Made by a program: the position numbers and the translations under genes
Assembly: GCF_024204685.1 (NCBI RefSeq)
Contig: NZ_CP100350.1
Span: 3,870,501 to 3,934,500, forward strand
From: Gilvimarinus sp. DA14
Lineage (GTDB): Bacteria > Pseudomonadota > Gammaproteobacteria > Pseudomonadales > Cellvibrionaceae
DNA length: 64,000 bases
Reading direction: 5' to 3'
The notes under the pieces: generated by a model
The model's input: only the letters and a program-made list of their open reading frames with translations
Database searches by the model: none
What the model was told of the DNA's origin: nothing
Shown here: positions 1 through 10,365 of the stretch, piece after piece
Numbering within the stretch: position 1 is the stretch's first letter
Layout of the letters: every line of letters begins with the position of its first letter

Positions 1-11
1 AAGGCGTGGGT

Positions 12-656
12 ATGACCTCCCTGCGCACTCGCGAGCGGCTGGTGCAGCGCTTAATGGACCAGGGGGTCAGTGATTATAAAGTGCTGGATGTTATTCGCAG
101 CACCCCCCGCCACTTGTTTCTCGACGAGGCTCTGTCCCACCGCGCTTACGAAGATTCCGCGCTACCGATCGGTTATGGGCAAACCCTGTCCCAGCCCTAC
201 ATCGTTGCTCGCATGACAGAAATTTTGCTTGCCGCCAGTGGTACCAAGTTAAAACGAGTCTTGGAGGTTGGCACCGGCTCTGGCTATCAAACCGCTGTGT
301 TGGCGCAGTTGGTCGAGCAGGTGTTCAGTGTCGAACGCATAAAACCCCTGCAGGATAGAGCGCGCCAAAGGCTTCGCGACTTGGGACTGCGTAACGTGCA
401 ACTTAGTCATGCCGATGGCGGCTTCGGTTGGCCATCCATGGGGCCTTTCGATGGCATACTCAGCACCGCTGCGCCACAGTTTGTCCCTGAAGAACTAAAA
501 CAGCAGTTGGCTCCCAATGGCGTGCTGGTGATTCCGGTAGGAGGGCAAGCGCAAAGCCTACATCTCGTTATTCGCGATGGCGACTCAGAAAAATTTATAA
601 CCCAAGAGCTGGAACCGGTGAAGTTTGTTCCGCTGTTATCGGGGACTACGCGTTAA
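12..656 (+). CDS. pcm: Protein-L-isoaspartate O-methyltransferase
   Basis: Repairs isoaspartyl residues in aged proteins using S-adenosylmethionine; cytosolic. The 214-residue product has the usual family length. The SAM-binding motif [12 protein letters not shown] lies near residue 80, and the family block [19 protein letters not shown] lies before it. A GTG six bases upstream is also in frame, but ATG at 12 overlaps a stop (ATGA) in the frame that enters from the window edge. That is the overlap usually seen with surE upstream, but only four codons of that gene are visible. The stop overlaps the next start (TAATG), so this gene and the DUF368 gene are probably co-transcribed and translationally coupled. 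Recognition is certain; the exact start is slightly uncertain. Confidence 0.95.
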   Translation: MTSLRTRERLVQRLMDQGVSDYKVLDVIRSTPRHLFLDEALSHRAYEDSALPIGYGQTLSQPYIVARMTEILLAASGTKLKRVLEVGTGSGYQTAVLAQLVEQVFSVERIKPLQDRARQRLRDLGLRNVQLSHADGGFGWPSMGPFDGILSTAAPQFVPEELKQQLAPNGVLVIPVGGQAQSLHLVIRDGDSEKFITQELEPVKFVPLLSGTTR

Positions 657-1600
657 TGCTGTTGGAGGTGCTTAAGCGTTACGCCCCCACCTTTTTAAAA
701 GGCATGGCGATGGGGGCGGCCGATGTGGTACCCGGTGTCTCCGGCGGTACCATCGCTTTTATCACGGGTATTTACGAGCGCTTACTCAAGGCTCTCAAAT
801 CTTTTACCCCGCAGGTGTTGCTGATATTAAAACGCGAAGGTCTGGCTGCCGCCTGGCGTCACGTGGATGGCAGCTTCTTAGTCGCCTTGTTTGGCGGGGT
901 TTTGTTTAGCATTGCCACCTTATCTCACTTTATTGCTCAGGCGCTAAGTCATTATCCGTTGCAGGTGTGGGGCTTTTTCTGTGGGCTGATTGTCGCCTCT
1001 ACGGTGTATTTGGCCCGCAGCTTGGATTTACTTCACCCGAAAACTCTTATCGCAGTAGTCTTGGGGATACTCGCAGCAATGGCCGTTGCGGTATTAAAGC
1101 CTGTGGCGGTGCCGGTAAATTCACTGACCGTGCTGGGCGCCGGTGCCGTAGCCATCTGCGCGATGATTCTACCCGGTGTTTCGGGCAGTTTTTTGCTGCT
1201 GGTTATGGGCATGTATCCTGTGTTTGTACGCGCCGTGACCGAGTTGGATTTTAAAATTCTGGTGCTATTTGGCAGCGGCTGTGTGCTTGGTTTGCTGTTG
1301 TTCTCTCATGTTTTGTACTGGTTATTACAGCACTGGCGACGCGTCACACTCGGGGTGCTAACAGGTTTTCTCGCCGGCTCGCTGGTGATTGTCTGGCCCT
1401 GGAAGCAAGTGTTGGTTGAGCGGGTCAACCGTCACGGTGAGACCGTGCCGGTCGTGCAAGAAAATATTTCACCCTGGTTGTATGAAGCGGCTACCGGCGT
1501 TTCCCCAGATCTTGGGTCGGTATCTCTGTGCGCAGCGCTGGGGTTTGCTTTGGTGCTGGTATTAGAAGTGGTGGGACGTAAGCGCAAAGATAGTATTTAA
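656..1600 (+). CDS. DUF368 membrane protein, PopT-type undecaprenyl-phosphate translocase
   Basis: A 314-residue polytopic inner-membrane protein of the DUF368 family. The family hallmark PGVSGG occurs near residue 27 and again as LPGVSG near residue 172, reflecting an internal duplication, with about eight hydrophobic segments between and around them. Members of the family (PopT) have been shown in other bacteria to recycle undecaprenyl phosphate across the cytoplasmic membrane; that function is assumed here by family. The ATG overlaps the pcm stop codon. The gene lies between pcm and nlpD, a cell-envelope neighbourhood that fits a lipid-carrier role. Confidence 0.88.
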   Translation: MLLEVLKRYAPTFLKGMAMGAADVVPGVSGGTIAFITGIYERLLKALKSFTPQVLLILKREGLAAAWRHVDGSFLVALFGGVLFSIATLSHFIAQALSHYPLQVWGFFCGLIVASTVYLARSLDLLHPKTLIAVVLGILAAMAVAVLKPVAVPVNSLTVLGAGAVAICAMILPGVSGSFLLLVMGMYPVFVRAVTELDFKILVLFGSGCVLGLLLFSHVLYWLLQHWRRVTLGVLTGFLAGSLVIVWPWKQVLVERVNRHGETVPVVQENISPWLYEAATGVSPDLGSVSLCAALGFALVLVLEVVGRKRKDSI

Positions 1601-1652
1601 CATATGGTTGTTGTGACTATCTGGCTTTGGCGCTTTTGCAAGATTTTTTTCT

Positions 1653-1671
1653 GAAATTTAAGATAAATTTC
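1653..1671. repeat. AT-rich perfect hairpin upstream of nlpD
   Basis: GAAATTTA and TAAATTTC form a perfect 8-bp inverted repeat around an AGA loop. It lies 74 bases before the nlpD start in an AT-rich stretch. It could be an operator or a weak terminator for the pcm operon, as a T-run precedes it on the plus strand. No factor can be assigned. Confidence 0.5.
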
Positions 1672-1744
1672 TAATAACCCCATATTGCTAATCGCAATTG
1701 TAAATAAGGTGGGGTGTGATTGGAGCCAAGACCGGGAGCCCGGA

Positions 1745-2581
1745 ATGCTAACAGTGCGGTGGAGGACAAGGTGGCACCCAATTAGGCTGTTCATTATATT
1801 GAACATGCTGTTTTTGGCGGCTTGTTCCTCAGCGCCGCCTGCGCAAGTGGCAGACCGACAGCAGCCGCCCACGCGCAAGATTCTCGTGCATACAGTCGCC
1901 CCCAACGAAACCCTCTACAGCATTGCCTGGCGCTATGGCCTGGATTTTCGTCAGTTGGCCAGGCACAACGGCATAGGCCCACCTTATACCATTTACGCTT
2001 CGCAGCAGCTGCGCCTGGATGTAGATGACGCCTCGAAACGCAAACCACCACCGGCTATTGCAGTGCGCCAGCCCGCGCCTGAACCGGTGCGCACAACCGC
2101 GGTTAAATCGCCCAGTAGGCCGGCTCCGGCAACACCTGCCAAAGCGCCGCGTTCTGAAAATAAAACACCGAGCGTTAGCGATAACACGCCGCCGCCCATG
2201 CTTACCGGTCCGGTGAAGTGGCAGTGGCCTGCTCGTGGCAGAGTGATAGCGGGGTTTAGTTCTTCGAGCGGCCTGAATAAAGGTATTGATATTGGCGGCA
2301 AATTGGGGGAGCCTGTAGTGGCAGCCGCTGACGGGCATGTGGTTTACGCCGGTACGGGGCTGCGCGGGTACGGTAAGCTGGTTATCGTTAAGCATAATGA
2401 AACCTTTCTCAGTGCCTACGCCCACAACCGGGCGCTTCAGGTGAAAGAGGGAGAAAGTGTGAAAGGTGGCCAGCAGATTGCCGAACTAGGTTCTAGTGGT
2501 ACCGATAAAGAGAAATTGCATTTTGAAATCAGGCGCGAGGGCAAGCCAGTAAATCCGCTAACGTATTTGCCCAAACGTTAG
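1745..2581 (+). CDS. nlpD: NlpD-family lipoprotein, LysM plus degenerate M23 (amidase activator)
   Basis: Outer-membrane lipoprotein expected to activate the AmiC septal amidase. ATG at 1745 is preferred over an in-frame ATG at 1685 because GGGAG sits six bases before it and the product then begins with a normal signal peptide and lipobox (LAAC). Order: signal and lipobox to about residue 28, LysM domain about 45-95, a proline/alanine-rich linker, then an M23/LytM domain from about residue 165 to the end. The M23 metal ligands are lost: the HxxxD position reads KGIDI and the HxH position reads KLHF. This is the catalytically dead form typical of NlpD. It directly precedes rpoS; in Enterobacteria and Pseudomonas the main rpoS promoter lies inside nlpD. 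Confidence 0.92.
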   Translation: MLTVRWRTRWHPIRLFIILNMLFLAACSSAPPAQVADRQQPPTRKILVHTVAPNETLYSIAWRYGLDFRQLARHNGIGPPYTIYASQQLRLDVDDASKRKPPPAIAVRQPAPEPVRTTAVKSPSRPAPATPAKAPRSENKTPSVSDNTPPPMLTGPVKWQWPARGRVIAGFSSSSGLNKGIDIGGKLGEPVVAAADGHVVYAGTGLRGYGKLVIVKHNETFLSAYAHNRALQVKEGESVKGGQQIAELGSSGTDKEKLHFEIRREGKPVNPLTYLPKR

Positions 2582-2665
2582 CAGAAAAGTTTATTGAACT
2601 TGCACGGCCTGTCTTAAAAATGAAACCTACAGGAAGTAGCTATACGAGTACCACTTGAGTTGACA

Positions 2666-2715
2666 AAGGTCGGCAAGAGGTATTTGCCGGAGAGGACCAA
2701 TAAGGGGACCTTGCC
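2666..2715 (+). promoter_or_regulatory. rpoS leader with two mutually exclusive pairings around the ribosome-binding site
   Basis: CGGCAA (2671-2676) can pair with TTGCCG (2684-2689). The overlapping GGCAAG (2672-2677) can instead pair with CTTGCC (2710-2715), directly next to the ATG, and AAGGTC (2666-2671) with GACCTT (2707-2712). The second set would bury the AAGGGGA Shine-Dalgarno at 2702-2708. This resembles the inhibitory leader of enterobacterial rpoS, but the switch is inferred from base pairing only. Confidence 0.45.
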
Positions 2716-3714
2716 ATGCCAGTAGAAAACAGGGAAACAAGTAGTAACGAACGGGACGATATCTTGATTGCTCAGTCTGTAGAGTCTGACGTTGAAGAGG
2801 TCGTATTAGAAGAACCCAAAACCACCCCAAACCGTACCAAACGAAAACGACCGGACGATCAGTTCGCCGCCGATAACTCCAATCTCGATGCCACCCAGCT
2901 TTATTTAAATGAAATAGGCTTTTCGCCGCTGTTGACCGCCGAAGAAGAAGTGTACTTTTCTCGCAAGGCGCTCAAGGGTTGTGAGGCCTCGCGCAAGCGC
3001 ATGATTGAAAGCAATTTGCGCTTGGTGGTTAAGATTTCGCGCCGCTATGTCAATCGAGGACTGGCCTTGCTGGACTTAATCGAAGAGGGCAACCTGGGTC
3101 TGATTCGCGCGGTAGAAAAGTTCGACCCCGAGCGGGGCTTTCGCTTCTCTACCTATGCAACCTGGTGGATTCGCCAGACCATCGAGCGGGCGATTATGAA
3201 CCAGACCCGCACTATTCGGCTGCCGATTCATGTAGTCAAAGAATTAAACGTCTATTTGCGTGCCGCGCGTGAGCTGACTCAAAAACTCGATCATGAGCCT
3301 TCGGCGGATGAAATCGCTACCATGCTGGATAAGCCAGTGAGCGATGTAGAAAAAATGCTGGGGTTGAATGAGCGAGTCACCTCTGTGGATGTGCCCATCG
3401 GCAACTCATCGGATCGCACAATTGTCGATACTATCGCCGACGCGCAGGACACTGATCCGGCGTCGCTGATGCAAGACGACAATATGAACACCAGCCTGGA
3501 CTTATGGCTCGACGATTTAAGCGAAAAGCAGCGCGAAGTTTTGGCGCGCCGCTTCGGCTTGCGCGGCCATGAGGTTAGCACCTTGGAAGAAGTGGGCAAG
3601 GCGATTGGTCTTACCCGCGAACGGGTGCGGCAAATTCAGGTTGAGGCACTGCGTCGGCTGCGGGATATTCTGGAAAAGCAGGGACTGAGCAGCGAGAATT
3701 TATTTGGTGCCTGA
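2716..3714 (+). CDS. rpoS: RNA polymerase sigma factor RpoS (sigma-38)
   Basis: Stationary-phase and general-stress sigma factor, 332 residues, the usual length for Pseudomonas-type RpoS. After an acidic N-terminus come region 1.2 ([11 protein letters not shown], about 58-90), region 2 with [10 protein letters not shown] and [17 protein letters not shown] (about 96-165), region 3, and region 4 with the helix-turn-helix [18 protein letters not shown] (about 290-308). ATG at 2716 follows AAGGGGA with seven bases between. The 134-base gap after nlpD contains a structured leader. A perfect bidirectional terminator ends the transcript. Confidence 0.97.
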   Translation: MPVENRETSSNERDDILIAQSVESDVEEVVLEEPKTTPNRTKRKRPDDQFAADNSNLDATQLYLNEIGFSPLLTAEEEVYFSRKALKGCEASRKRMIESNLRLVVKISRRYVNRGLALLDLIEEGNLGLIRAVEKFDPERGFRFSTYATWWIRQTIERAIMNQTRTIRLPIHVVKELNVYLRAARELTQKLDHEPSADEIATMLDKPVSDVEKMLGLNERVTSVDVPIGNSSDRTIVDTIADAQDTDPASLMQDDNMNTSLDLWLDDLSEKQREVLARRFGLRGHEVSTLEEVGKAIGLTRERVRQIQVEALRRLRDILEKQGLSSENLFGA

Positions 3715-3731
3715 GCTTTGTTAAAACTCCA

Positions 3732-3770
3732 GCCCTAAAAAAACCGCGCCAGGCGCGGTTTTTTTAGGGC
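3732..3770. terminator. Bidirectional intrinsic terminator between rpoS and fdxA
   Basis: A perfect 19-bp inverted repeat has GC-rich inner arms (CCGCGCC/GGCGCGG), a one-base centre, A-runs on the left and T-runs on the right. It therefore works as a rho-independent terminator on both strands for the convergent rpoS and fdxA transcripts. Confidence 0.93.
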
Positions 3771-3786
3771 TGCTGCTTGAACGGTT

Positions 3787-4110
3787 TTAGCGCTCTAAGT
3801 ATTGCAGTTTATTCTCAACACCATCCCATTCTTCGGCGTCTTCTGGCGCGTCTTTTTTCTCGGTGATATTGGGCCACACTTCTGCCAGCTCAGCGTTTAG
3901 CTCCAGATAAACTTCTTGCCCCTCTGGCAGCTCGTCTTCCGAGAAAATGGCGTCTACGGGGCATTCTGGTTCACACAGGGCGCAGTCGATACACTCGTCT
4001 GGGTGAATCACCAAAAAATTGGGGCCTTCGTAAAAGCAGTCGACCGGACAAACTTCCACACAGTCGGTGTGTTTACATTTAATGCAGTTATCCCCAACTA
4101 CGAATGTCAT
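3787..4110 (-). CDS. fdxA: 7Fe-8S ferredoxin FdxA
   Basis: Small cytosolic electron carrier with one [3Fe-4S] and one [4Fe-4S] cluster. The 107-residue product has the FdxA pattern: [18 protein letters not shown] in the N-terminal cluster region and [16 protein letters not shown] in the second, followed by the acidic C-terminal extension characteristic of the group. It lies downstream of mutS on the same strand, as in Pseudomonas, with a 133-base gap that holds a short GC hairpin (4178-4195) without a T-run. FdxA is essential in some pseudomonads; here only the family assignment is seen. Confidence 0.95.
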   Translation of the reverse strand: MTFVVGDNCIKCKHTDCVEVCPVDCFYEGPNFLVIHPDECIDCALCEPECPVDAIFSEDELPEGQEVYLELNAELAEVWPNITEKKDAPEDAEEWDGVENKLQYLER

Positions 4111-4243
4111 TGTGTGACTCCACGGTTACCAGTAGTTTTAAAAGTGGGGCATTTTACCAGCATTTGCAAGTTTTGGTAGGGGCACAGAGGCCCCTAATTC
4201 CTTGTTTGTACAGGTATTTTGCGCGATTGAAAATCGTTTTTAT

Positions 4244-6847
4244 TTACAGTGATTTCAATTGATAAAGTGCTTCCAATGCTTGTCTGGGTGTCAGCTCATC
4301 CGGGTCGAGTTTATCCAGTGCTTCTACCGCCGGATGGGGTGCGCTATCGAACAGGCTGGTTTGCATTGGCGAGTCGCTGCTCTTTTGGCTGGTAACCGGC
4401 ACTGAGCTATCGCTTGGCGCTGAAGTTTGCTCGGGTAGCTGGTGGTGGTTTTGCTCCAAATTCGCCAGCTGCTGTTGAGCCTGAGTCAAGACGTCGGCGG
4501 GAATGCCAGCCAGCTTTGCCACCTGAATACCATAGCTTTTGCTGGCTGGCCCTTCTTGTACCTTGTGCATAAACACAATGGAGTCTTTGTGCTCGGTAGC
4601 GTTTAGGTGCACATTGGCGATTCCCGGCAAGGTGTCGGGCAGCTCGGTCAGCTCAAAATAATGGGTGGCAAACAGGGTAAACGCGCGCAGATTCTCGGCC
4701 AGATGCCGGGCGCAGGCCCACGCCAGCGCCAGCCCGTCAAAGGTGCTGGTGCCCCGGCCGATTTCGTCCATCAGCACCAGGCTTCGGTCGGTGGCGTTGT
4801 GCAGAATATTAGCCGTTTCGGTCATCTCTACCATAAAGGTAGAACGGCCACCGGCGAGATCGTCCGAGGAACCTATGCGGGTAAAAATACGATCGACCAT
4901 ACCAATGTGGGCGGCGGCCGCAGGCACGAAGCTGCCCACATGAGCTAGCAGCACAATCAAAGCCGTTTGCCGCATATAGGTCGATTTACCCCCCATGTTG
5001 GGGCCGGTGACGATCAGCATATGACGCTCGCGGCTGAAGTCTAAATCGTTGGGAACGAAAGGGCCGTCCAAAACATCTTCGACCACCAGGTGTCGGCCGC
5101 CGTCTATTTTTATGCCGGGCGCTTCATTGAGGGTCGGCTTGGCTAAGTCCAGCGCCTGGGCGCGTTCGGCAAAATTACACAGTACGTCCAGCTCGGACAC
5201 CGCAGCGGCGGAATCTTGTAAGGGCAGTAGTTGCTGGTTGAGCAGCTCCAGTAGCTCCTCGTAGAGTGCTTTTTCGCGCGCCAGCGCGCGGCTTTTGGCA
5301 GACAGCGCTTTGTCTTCAAACTCTTTCAGTTCGGGAGTGATAAAGCGTTCGGCGTTTTTAAGTGTTTGCCGGCGAATATAATCCGCTGGCGCCTGGTCTG
5401 ACTGGGCGCGAGTCAGCTCAATGTAGTACCCGTGCACGCGGTTGTAACCCACCTTCAGGGTGGAAATGCCTGTGCGCTCGCGCTCGCGGGTTTCCAAATC
5501 GACCAGGTATTGGCCGGCGTTTTCGCTGATGCCGCGCAGCTCGTCCAGCTCGCTATCGTAGCCCTCGGCAATCACACCGCCGTCACGAATGACCACCGGC
5601 GGATTCTCCACAATGGCGCGATCGAGCAGGTCAACTAAATCTGGAAAGGTGCTGATAGTGGCGGCCAGCTCCTGCAGACGCGGCGTCTGGCAATCATTCA
5701 GTGCCGACTGTAATTCGGGGTAGGTGGCAAGAGAAATAAACAGGCGCGACAAATCCCGTGGGCGGGTCGAGCGCAGAGCCAGGCGGCCGAGAATCCGCTC
5801 CATATCTCCGATGCGTTTTAACTTATCGCGTACCGGTTCAAAGCGATAATTGTCCGCGAGGGTTTCCACCGCATCCTGCCGGGCTAACAGTGTGTGCATA
5901 TCCCGAAGCGGGCGATTGAGCCAGCGGCGCAGCAGCCGCGAGCCCATGGCGGTGGCGGTTTTATTTAGCACCGAGAAAAGTGTATTGTCGTCGCCACCGG
6001 TTAAGTTGAGGTCGATTTCCAAGTTGCGGCGTGTGGCTGAGTCCATGGCCACGGCTTCATCGCGATTTTCATGGCCTAGCGTGCGCACATGGGGCAGGGC
6101 GGTGCGCTGGGTTTCGCGGGCGTAGCTGAGCAGGCAGCCTGCGGCGGCGATGGCGGTCTGCAAATGGTCGCAGCCAAAGCCGGATAGGTCTTGGGTGCCA
6201 AACTGCTGCGTGAGCAGGCGCTCGGCGGTTTCCAGTTCAAATTCCCAGGGGCCGCGGCGACGCACACCTTTGCGGTTTTCGGTAATCTCGGGCAAATCCA
6301 GCTCGTCGCTGATTAATAGCTCCGCCGGGTTTAAGCGCTGCAGCTCGCCACTGGCGGCGTCTAGCCCGTCGACTTGCAACACCAAAAAGCGGCCACTGGC
6401 GATATCCAGTGAGGCGATGCCATAGGTTTCATCATCGCGGTGAACGGCGACCAATAAATTGTCGCGCCGTTCGTCCAGCAGCGCCTCATCGCTTACCGTA
6501 CCGGGAGTGACCACGCGCACCACTTTGCGCTCGACCGGTCCTTTGCAGGTGGCCGGATCGCCAATCTGCTCGCAAATAGCCACCGACACCCCAGCGCGCA
6601 CCAACCGCGCCAAATAGCTCTCGGCGGCGTGGTAAGGTACACCGGCCATGGGGATAGGCTCGCCAGCGGATTTACCGCGCGCGGTAAGAGTTACGTCCAG
6701 CAACTCGGCGGCTCTTTTGGCATCGTCAAAGAATAACTCGTAAAAGTCGCCCATGCGGTAGAACACCAGTTCGTGGGGATGCTCAGCCTTAATTTTTAAG
6801 TACTGCTGCATCATGGGTGTGTGCTGGGCTGATTTTGCGTTGCTCAT
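4244..6847 (-). CDS. mutS: DNA mismatch repair protein MutS
   Basis: Recognises base mismatches and small loops and recruits MutL. Product of 867 residues, full length. The mismatch-reading motif GDFYELF (Phe-x-Glu) is near residue 34. The Walker A motif GPNMGGKST is near residue 612, followed by the Walker B/signature region ([16 protein letters not shown]) and HATH(Y). The C-terminal tail ([20 protein letters not shown]) matches the beta-clamp/tetramerisation end of gammaproteobacterial MutS. It is divergent from galE, sharing a roughly 200-base intergenic region. Confidence 0.97.
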   Translation of the reverse strand: MSNAKSAQHTPMMQQYLKIKAEHPHELVFYRMGDFYELFFDDAKRAAELLDVTLTARGKSAGEPIPMAGVPYHAAESYLARLVRAGVSVAICEQIGDPATCKGPVERKVVRVVTPGTVSDEALLDERRDNLLVAVHRDDETYGIASLDIASGRFLVLQVDGLDAASGELQRLNPAELLISDELDLPEITENRKGVRRRGPWEFELETAERLLTQQFGTQDLSGFGCDHLQTAIAAAGCLLSYARETQRTALPHVRTLGHENRDEAVAMDSATRRNLEIDLNLTGGDDNTLFSVLNKTATAMGSRLLRRWLNRPLRDMHTLLARQDAVETLADNYRFEPVRDKLKRIGDMERILGRLALRSTRPRDLSRLFISLATYPELQSALNDCQTPRLQELAATISTFPDLVDLLDRAIVENPPVVIRDGGVIAEGYDSELDELRGISENAGQYLVDLETRERERTGISTLKVGYNRVHGYYIELTRAQSDQAPADYIRRQTLKNAERFITPELKEFEDKALSAKSRALAREKALYEELLELLNQQLLPLQDSAAAVSELDVLCNFAERAQALDLAKPTLNEAPGIKIDGGRHLVVEDVLDGPFVPNDLDFSRERHMLIVTGPNMGGKSTYMRQTALIVLLAHVGSFVPAAAAHIGMVDRIFTRIGSSDDLAGGRSTFMVEMTETANILHNATDRSLVLMDEIGRGTSTFDGLALAWACARHLAENLRAFTLFATHYFELTELPDTLPGIANVHLNATEHKDSIVFMHKVQEGPASKSYGIQVAKLAGIPADVLTQAQQQLANLEQNHHQLPEQTSAPSDSSVPVTSQKSSDSPMQTSLFDSAPHPAVEALDKLDPDELTPRQALEALYQLKSL

Positions 6848-6993
6848 AATTTGCTATCGGGTCGCTTTTCGCTGCTCTTAAGATGGACGCGCTAGGATAC
6901 TTGGATGCCCCAGACAAGGCCAGTCCTGTGCACTGACGGGCTCCTAGAGGCAAGCGCTGAAGATCCGGTTTTCCGTTGGAGTGAACTGGCCGG

Positions 6994-6999
6994 TATAAT
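6994..6999 (+). promoter_or_regulatory. Candidate -10 element for the gal operon
   Basis: A perfect TATAAT lies 53 bases before the galE ATG. No convincing -35 hexamer is present at 16-18 bp spacing, so it may need an activator or be fortuitous. No GalR-like operator was recognised. Confidence 0.4.
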
Positions 7000-7051
7000 C
7001 GCCGCAGTCGAGCCGCTTAGGCGGTTATTTGGGATGCAAATTGGAGTGTCT

Positions 7052-8086
7052 ATGTCTGAACACGCGGTGGTGCTGGTCACTGGTGGTGCCGGTTATATCG
7101 GAAGCCATGTGTGCGTTGAGTTGCTGCAGGCGGGTTTTACGCCTGTGGTGGTGGATAATTTATGCAATAGCAATCGCGAGGTGATGGAGCGAGTTGAGTC
7201 CATCACCGGCACACGCCCCGAGCTTTACGTAGCTGATATTCGCGATCGGGCGGCACTGGATAAGATTTTTGCCGCGCACAATGTGACCGCGGTAATGCAC
7301 TTTGCCGGCCTTAAAGCTGTGGGGGAGTCCACCACAATTCCTCTGTCTTACTATCAAAATAATGTCGCAGGCTCTTTGACGTTATTTGAAGCTATGGCCG
7401 CACACGAGGTATGGAATCTGATTTTCAGCTCCTCGGCCACTGTGTACGGTGATCCGGCTAGCGTGCCCATCGATGAAACCTTTCCCATTAGCGCTACTAA
7501 CCCCTATGGCCGTACCAAGTTGATGGTGGAGGAAATATTGCGGGATATGTCGCGCGCGCCAGAGGCCCAGTGGAACACTACTTTGCTGCGTTATTTTAAC
7601 CCTGTGGGGGCCCACGAATCCGGTTTGATCGGCGAAGACCCGCTGGGTATTCCCAACAATCTGGTGCCTTATATTGCTCAAGTGGCAGTGGGTAAGCTGC
7701 CCGCGCTGCAGGTGTTCGGCGATGACTATGACACCTCCGATGGCACCGGGGTACGCGATTATATTCATGTAGTGGATTTGGCTCGCGGCCATGTGGCGGC
7801 GCTGCAAAAACAACAGCAGCAACAGGCTGGTTGTCGTGTCTACAACTTGGGTACGGGCATTGGCTATTCGGTATTGCAGGTTATAGATGCCTTTGCCAAA
7901 GCCTGCGACAAGCAAATACCCTACAAAATTGCACCGCGCCGCGCCGGCGATATAGCCCGTTGCTATGCCAAAACTGATTTGGCAGCGCAGGAGTTAGGTT
8001 GGCAGGCTGAGTTTGGTATCGAGCGGATGATGCTAGATACATGGCGCTGGCAAAGTAATAACCCCAATGGCTATCGGCAAAACTGA
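7052..8086 (+). CDS. galE: UDP-glucose 4-epimerase
   Basis: Interconverts UDP-galactose and UDP-glucose (Leloir pathway and surface sugar supply). Extended SDR fold: NAD-binding TGGAGYIG at the N-terminus (about residue 10), catalytic YxxxK within NPYGRTK (about residue 150), and SSSATVYG before it. ATG at 7052 is preferred to an in-frame ATG at 6905 because the Rossmann motif then falls at the normal position and GGAG precedes it by five bases; this gives 344 residues. It is the first gene of galE-galT-galK. The tight spacing to galT (20 bases) and galK (0 bases) supports an operon. Confidence 0.95.
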   Translation: MSEHAVVLVTGGAGYIGSHVCVELLQAGFTPVVVDNLCNSNREVMERVESITGTRPELYVADIRDRAALDKIFAAHNVTAVMHFAGLKAVGESTTIPLSYYQNNVAGSLTLFEAMAAHEVWNLIFSSSATVYGDPASVPIDETFPISATNPYGRTKLMVEEILRDMSRAPEAQWNTTLLRYFNPVGAHESGLIGEDPLGIPNNLVPYIAQVAVGKLPALQVFGDDYDTSDGTGVRDYIHVVDLARGHVAALQKQQQQQAGCRVYNLGTGIGYSVLQVIDAFAKACDKQIPYKIAPRRAGDIARCYAKTDLAAQELGWQAEFGIERMMLDTWRWQSNNPNGYRQN

Positions 8087-8106
8087 TAGCAGCTGTGAGA
8101 GAGACC

Positions 8107-9138
8107 ATGACCGTATTAGAAGATAAAAGTCATCGCCGCTATAACCCCTTGCTGGGTGAATGGGTGTTGGTATCACCACACCGCGGCAAGCGCCCCTGGC
8201 AGGGGCAGCAAGAAGCGCCGCAGCCCGCAGGCGCCGCCAGCTACGATGAGAATTGCTATCTGTGCCCAAGCAATACCCGTATTACCGGCGATGTGAATCC
8301 AGATTATCGCGGCACCTTTGTATTTCAGAATGATTTTCCTGCGTTGCAAGCTGACAATGACCACGAACACTCAGACGATGAGTTGTTCCGGTATCACGCG
8401 GCCAGAGGTGAGGCCCGGGTGATTTGTTTTTCACCGGATCACAGTAAAAGTCTGCCGCAGCTGTCGCAATCCGAGCTGTGCGGGGTAATCGACACCTGGA
8501 GTGAACAGATGGCCGAGCTTGGTGCTCGCTACCCCTGGGTGCAGATTTTTGAAAACAAAGGCGCCGTAATGGGCTGCTCTAATCCGCACCCGCACGGTCA
8601 GGTCTGGGCGCAAGATTGTCTGCCCACCGAAGCTGAGAAAATCGATCGTAACTTAAAAGAGTATTATCAGCGCAACAACACAAATCTTTTGCTGGATTAT
8701 GTCGAGCGCGAAATCGACAACAACCAGCGGGTGGTAGAGGTCAATCAACATTGGGCGGTGGTGGTGCCGTTCTGGGCCTGCTGGCCGTTTGAAGTCATCT
8801 TGTTGCCGCGCTTTACGGCATTGAGTTTTGCCGATTTAGACGCTGCACAGCGGCAGTCGCTGGCGAGTATTCTCAAGCTTTTTTTAACCCGCTACGACAA
8901 TTTATTTCAGTGCAGCTTTCCCTATTCGATGGGGTGGCGGGCAGCTCCTTTTAACGGTGCAGACAATCGCCACTGGCAGCTCCACGCGAGCTTCTTTCCT
9001 CCGCTTTTGCGTAGCGCCAGTGTGAAAAAGTTTATGGTGGGTTACGAAATGCTGGCTGAAGCCCAGCGCGATATTACGCCAGAACAAGCCGCCCAACGTT
9101 TGCGTGCCCTGAGCACTGTCCATTATTCAGAGAGTTAA
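8107..9138 (+). CDS. galT: Galactose-1-phosphate uridylyltransferase
   Basis: Transfers UMP from UDP-glucose to galactose 1-phosphate. Product of 343 residues. The active-site motif NPHPHGQVW, with the uridylylated His-Pro-His, is near residue 160. The N-terminal [17 protein letters not shown] and zinc-region CYLCP motifs are intact. ATG at 8107 is chosen over an in-frame GTG at 8095 because the purine-rich GAGAGAG lies just upstream and the N-terminus matches the family. The galT stop directly abuts the galK ATG. Confidence 0.95.
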   Translation: MTVLEDKSHRRYNPLLGEWVLVSPHRGKRPWQGQQEAPQPAGAASYDENCYLCPSNTRITGDVNPDYRGTFVFQNDFPALQADNDHEHSDDELFRYHAARGEARVICFSPDHSKSLPQLSQSELCGVIDTWSEQMAELGARYPWVQIFENKGAVMGCSNPHPHGQVWAQDCLPTEAEKIDRNLKEYYQRNNTNLLLDYVEREIDNNQRVVEVNQHWAVVVPFWACWPFEVILLPRFTALSFADLDAAQRQSLASILKLFLTRYDNLFQCSFPYSMGWRAAPFNGADNRHWQLHASFFPPLLRSASVKKFMVGYEMLAEAQRDITPEQAAQRLRALSTVHYSES

Positions 9139-10290
9139 ATGATGCGAGAAAAAATTGCCGACCGCTTTGCGTCGGTCTATAAAAACAATGCCCGCAATAT
9201 CTACTTTGCCCCGGGGCGAGTCAATTTGATTGGTGAGCATACCGATTATAACGATGGTTTTGTATTTCCCTGCGCACTTAAGTTTGGTACTTACATTGCC
9301 ACTTCTGGGCGCGATGATCGCTGCATCAGGGTGTGCGCGGGTAATTTTAACGACGAATTTAACCAGTGGACGCTGGACCAAAGCATCGAGCCCGACCCCA
9401 ATTGCCTGTGGTCAAATTACCTGCGCGGTGTGTGTGCGCTGCTGTTGGCTCAGGGGCATCGTCTTACCGGGTTGGATGTCTATATCGAAGGCGATGTGCC
9501 CCGCGGCGCCGGACTCAGTTCTTCCGCCTCTTTGTCGGTCGCTTTCGCCAAGGCTTTAAGCGATATTAATGGGCTAAATCTGGGGGTGAGTGATCTGGCG
9601 CGTGTTGCCCAGGCGGCAGAAAATGATTTTGCCGGATGTAGCTGCGGCATAATGGACCAGCTGGCCTCTGCAGGGGGGAGAGCGGGGCATGCGCTTTTAT
9701 TGGACTGCGAGGATCTCGGCTTCGAGCTGGTCAGTATTCCGGATGACCTTACTATCTTGATTATCGATTCGCGCGTCGAACGCAATCTGGTGGGTAGCGA
9801 GTATAACGATCGCCGCAGCGACTGCGAACGCGCGGCAAAAGCCCTGGGTGTTACAACACTGCGGCATACCAACTTGAGTGCGCTTGAGCAAGGCCGCAGC
9901 CAGCTTGATGAGCTTGCCTATCGCCGCGCTCGACATGTGTTGAGTGAAAACGAGCGCACTTTACGTTGTGCTGCTGCGCTCAAAGCGAACGATATGGCCG
10001 TGGTTTATCAAACCATGCGTGACTCGCACATTTCAATGCGTGATGACTTTGAAATTACCGTGCCTGCCATCGATTTTCTTGTCGCAACTGTGGATGCGCA
10101 GCTGAACAACGACGGCGGCGTGCGAATGACCGGTGGCGGATTTGGCGGTTGCGTGGTGGCCCTGGTGCCTAAAACCAAAGCGTCTGAAATTGAGACGATT
10201 GTCAAGACAGCATACTGCGAGGCTTATGGCATAGAGCCTAATATCTATCACTGCGAGGCAGAAGATGGGGCGCGAACTTTACTTGAGTAA
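9139..10290 (+). CDS. galK: Galactokinase
   Basis: Phosphorylates galactose at C1, the entry step of the Leloir pathway. Product of 383 residues, GHMP kinase superfamily. The galactokinase signature GRVNLIGEHTDYNDG is near residue 30, the ATP-binding PRGAGLSSSAS near residue 120, and the third GHMP motif MTGGGFGGC near residue 330. A second ATG immediately follows the first; either may start. No galactose transporter or mutarotase is adjacent, so uptake must be encoded elsewhere. A strong terminator ends the operon. Confidence 0.95.
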   Translation: MMREKIADRFASVYKNNARNIYFAPGRVNLIGEHTDYNDGFVFPCALKFGTYIATSGRDDRCIRVCAGNFNDEFNQWTLDQSIEPDPNCLWSNYLRGVCALLLAQGHRLTGLDVYIEGDVPRGAGLSSSASLSVAFAKALSDINGLNLGVSDLARVAQAAENDFAGCSCGIMDQLASAGGRAGHALLLDCEDLGFELVSIPDDLTILIIDSRVERNLVGSEYNDRRSDCERAAKALGVTTLRHTNLSALEQGRSQLDELAYRRARHVLSENERTLRCAAALKANDMAVVYQTMRDSHISMRDDFEITVPAIDFLVATVDAQLNNDGGVRMTGGGFGGCVVALVPKTKASEIETIVKTAYCEAYGIEPNIYHCEAEDGARTLLE

Positions 10291-10315
10291 GTTTTTGTTT
10301 GCATCAGTAGGCAAG

Positions 10316-10350
10316 AAAGCCGGTTTGGGTTAGCCTAAACCGGCTTTTTT
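10316..10350 (+). terminator. Intrinsic terminator of the gal operon
   Basis: AAAGCCGGTTT (10316-10326) pairs perfectly with AAACCGGCTTT (10337-10347), and the stem is followed by a run of T. It separates galK from the DUF1080 gene. Confidence 0.9.
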
Positions 10351-10365
10351 ATAAGGTGAATTCTA

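Noticed and set aside
1-15. 3' end of surE
   Set aside because: Four codons and a stop that overlaps the pcm start are consistent with surE upstream, but too little sequence is present to call a gene.
2660-2686. Promoter (TTGACA...TATTTG) just upstream of rpoS
   Set aside because: The spacing is 15 bases and the -10 is poor; the segment is better explained as leader structure.
4178-4195. Terminator between mutS and fdxA
   Set aside because: AGGGGC/GCCCCT is a short 6-bp stem without a T-run on the transcribed (minus) strand.
6905-7051. 49-residue N-terminal extension of GalE
   Set aside because: The extension precedes the Rossmann motif, covers a TATAAT element and lacks a good ribosome-binding site, whereas ATG at 7052 has GGAG at proper spacing and gives the normal length.
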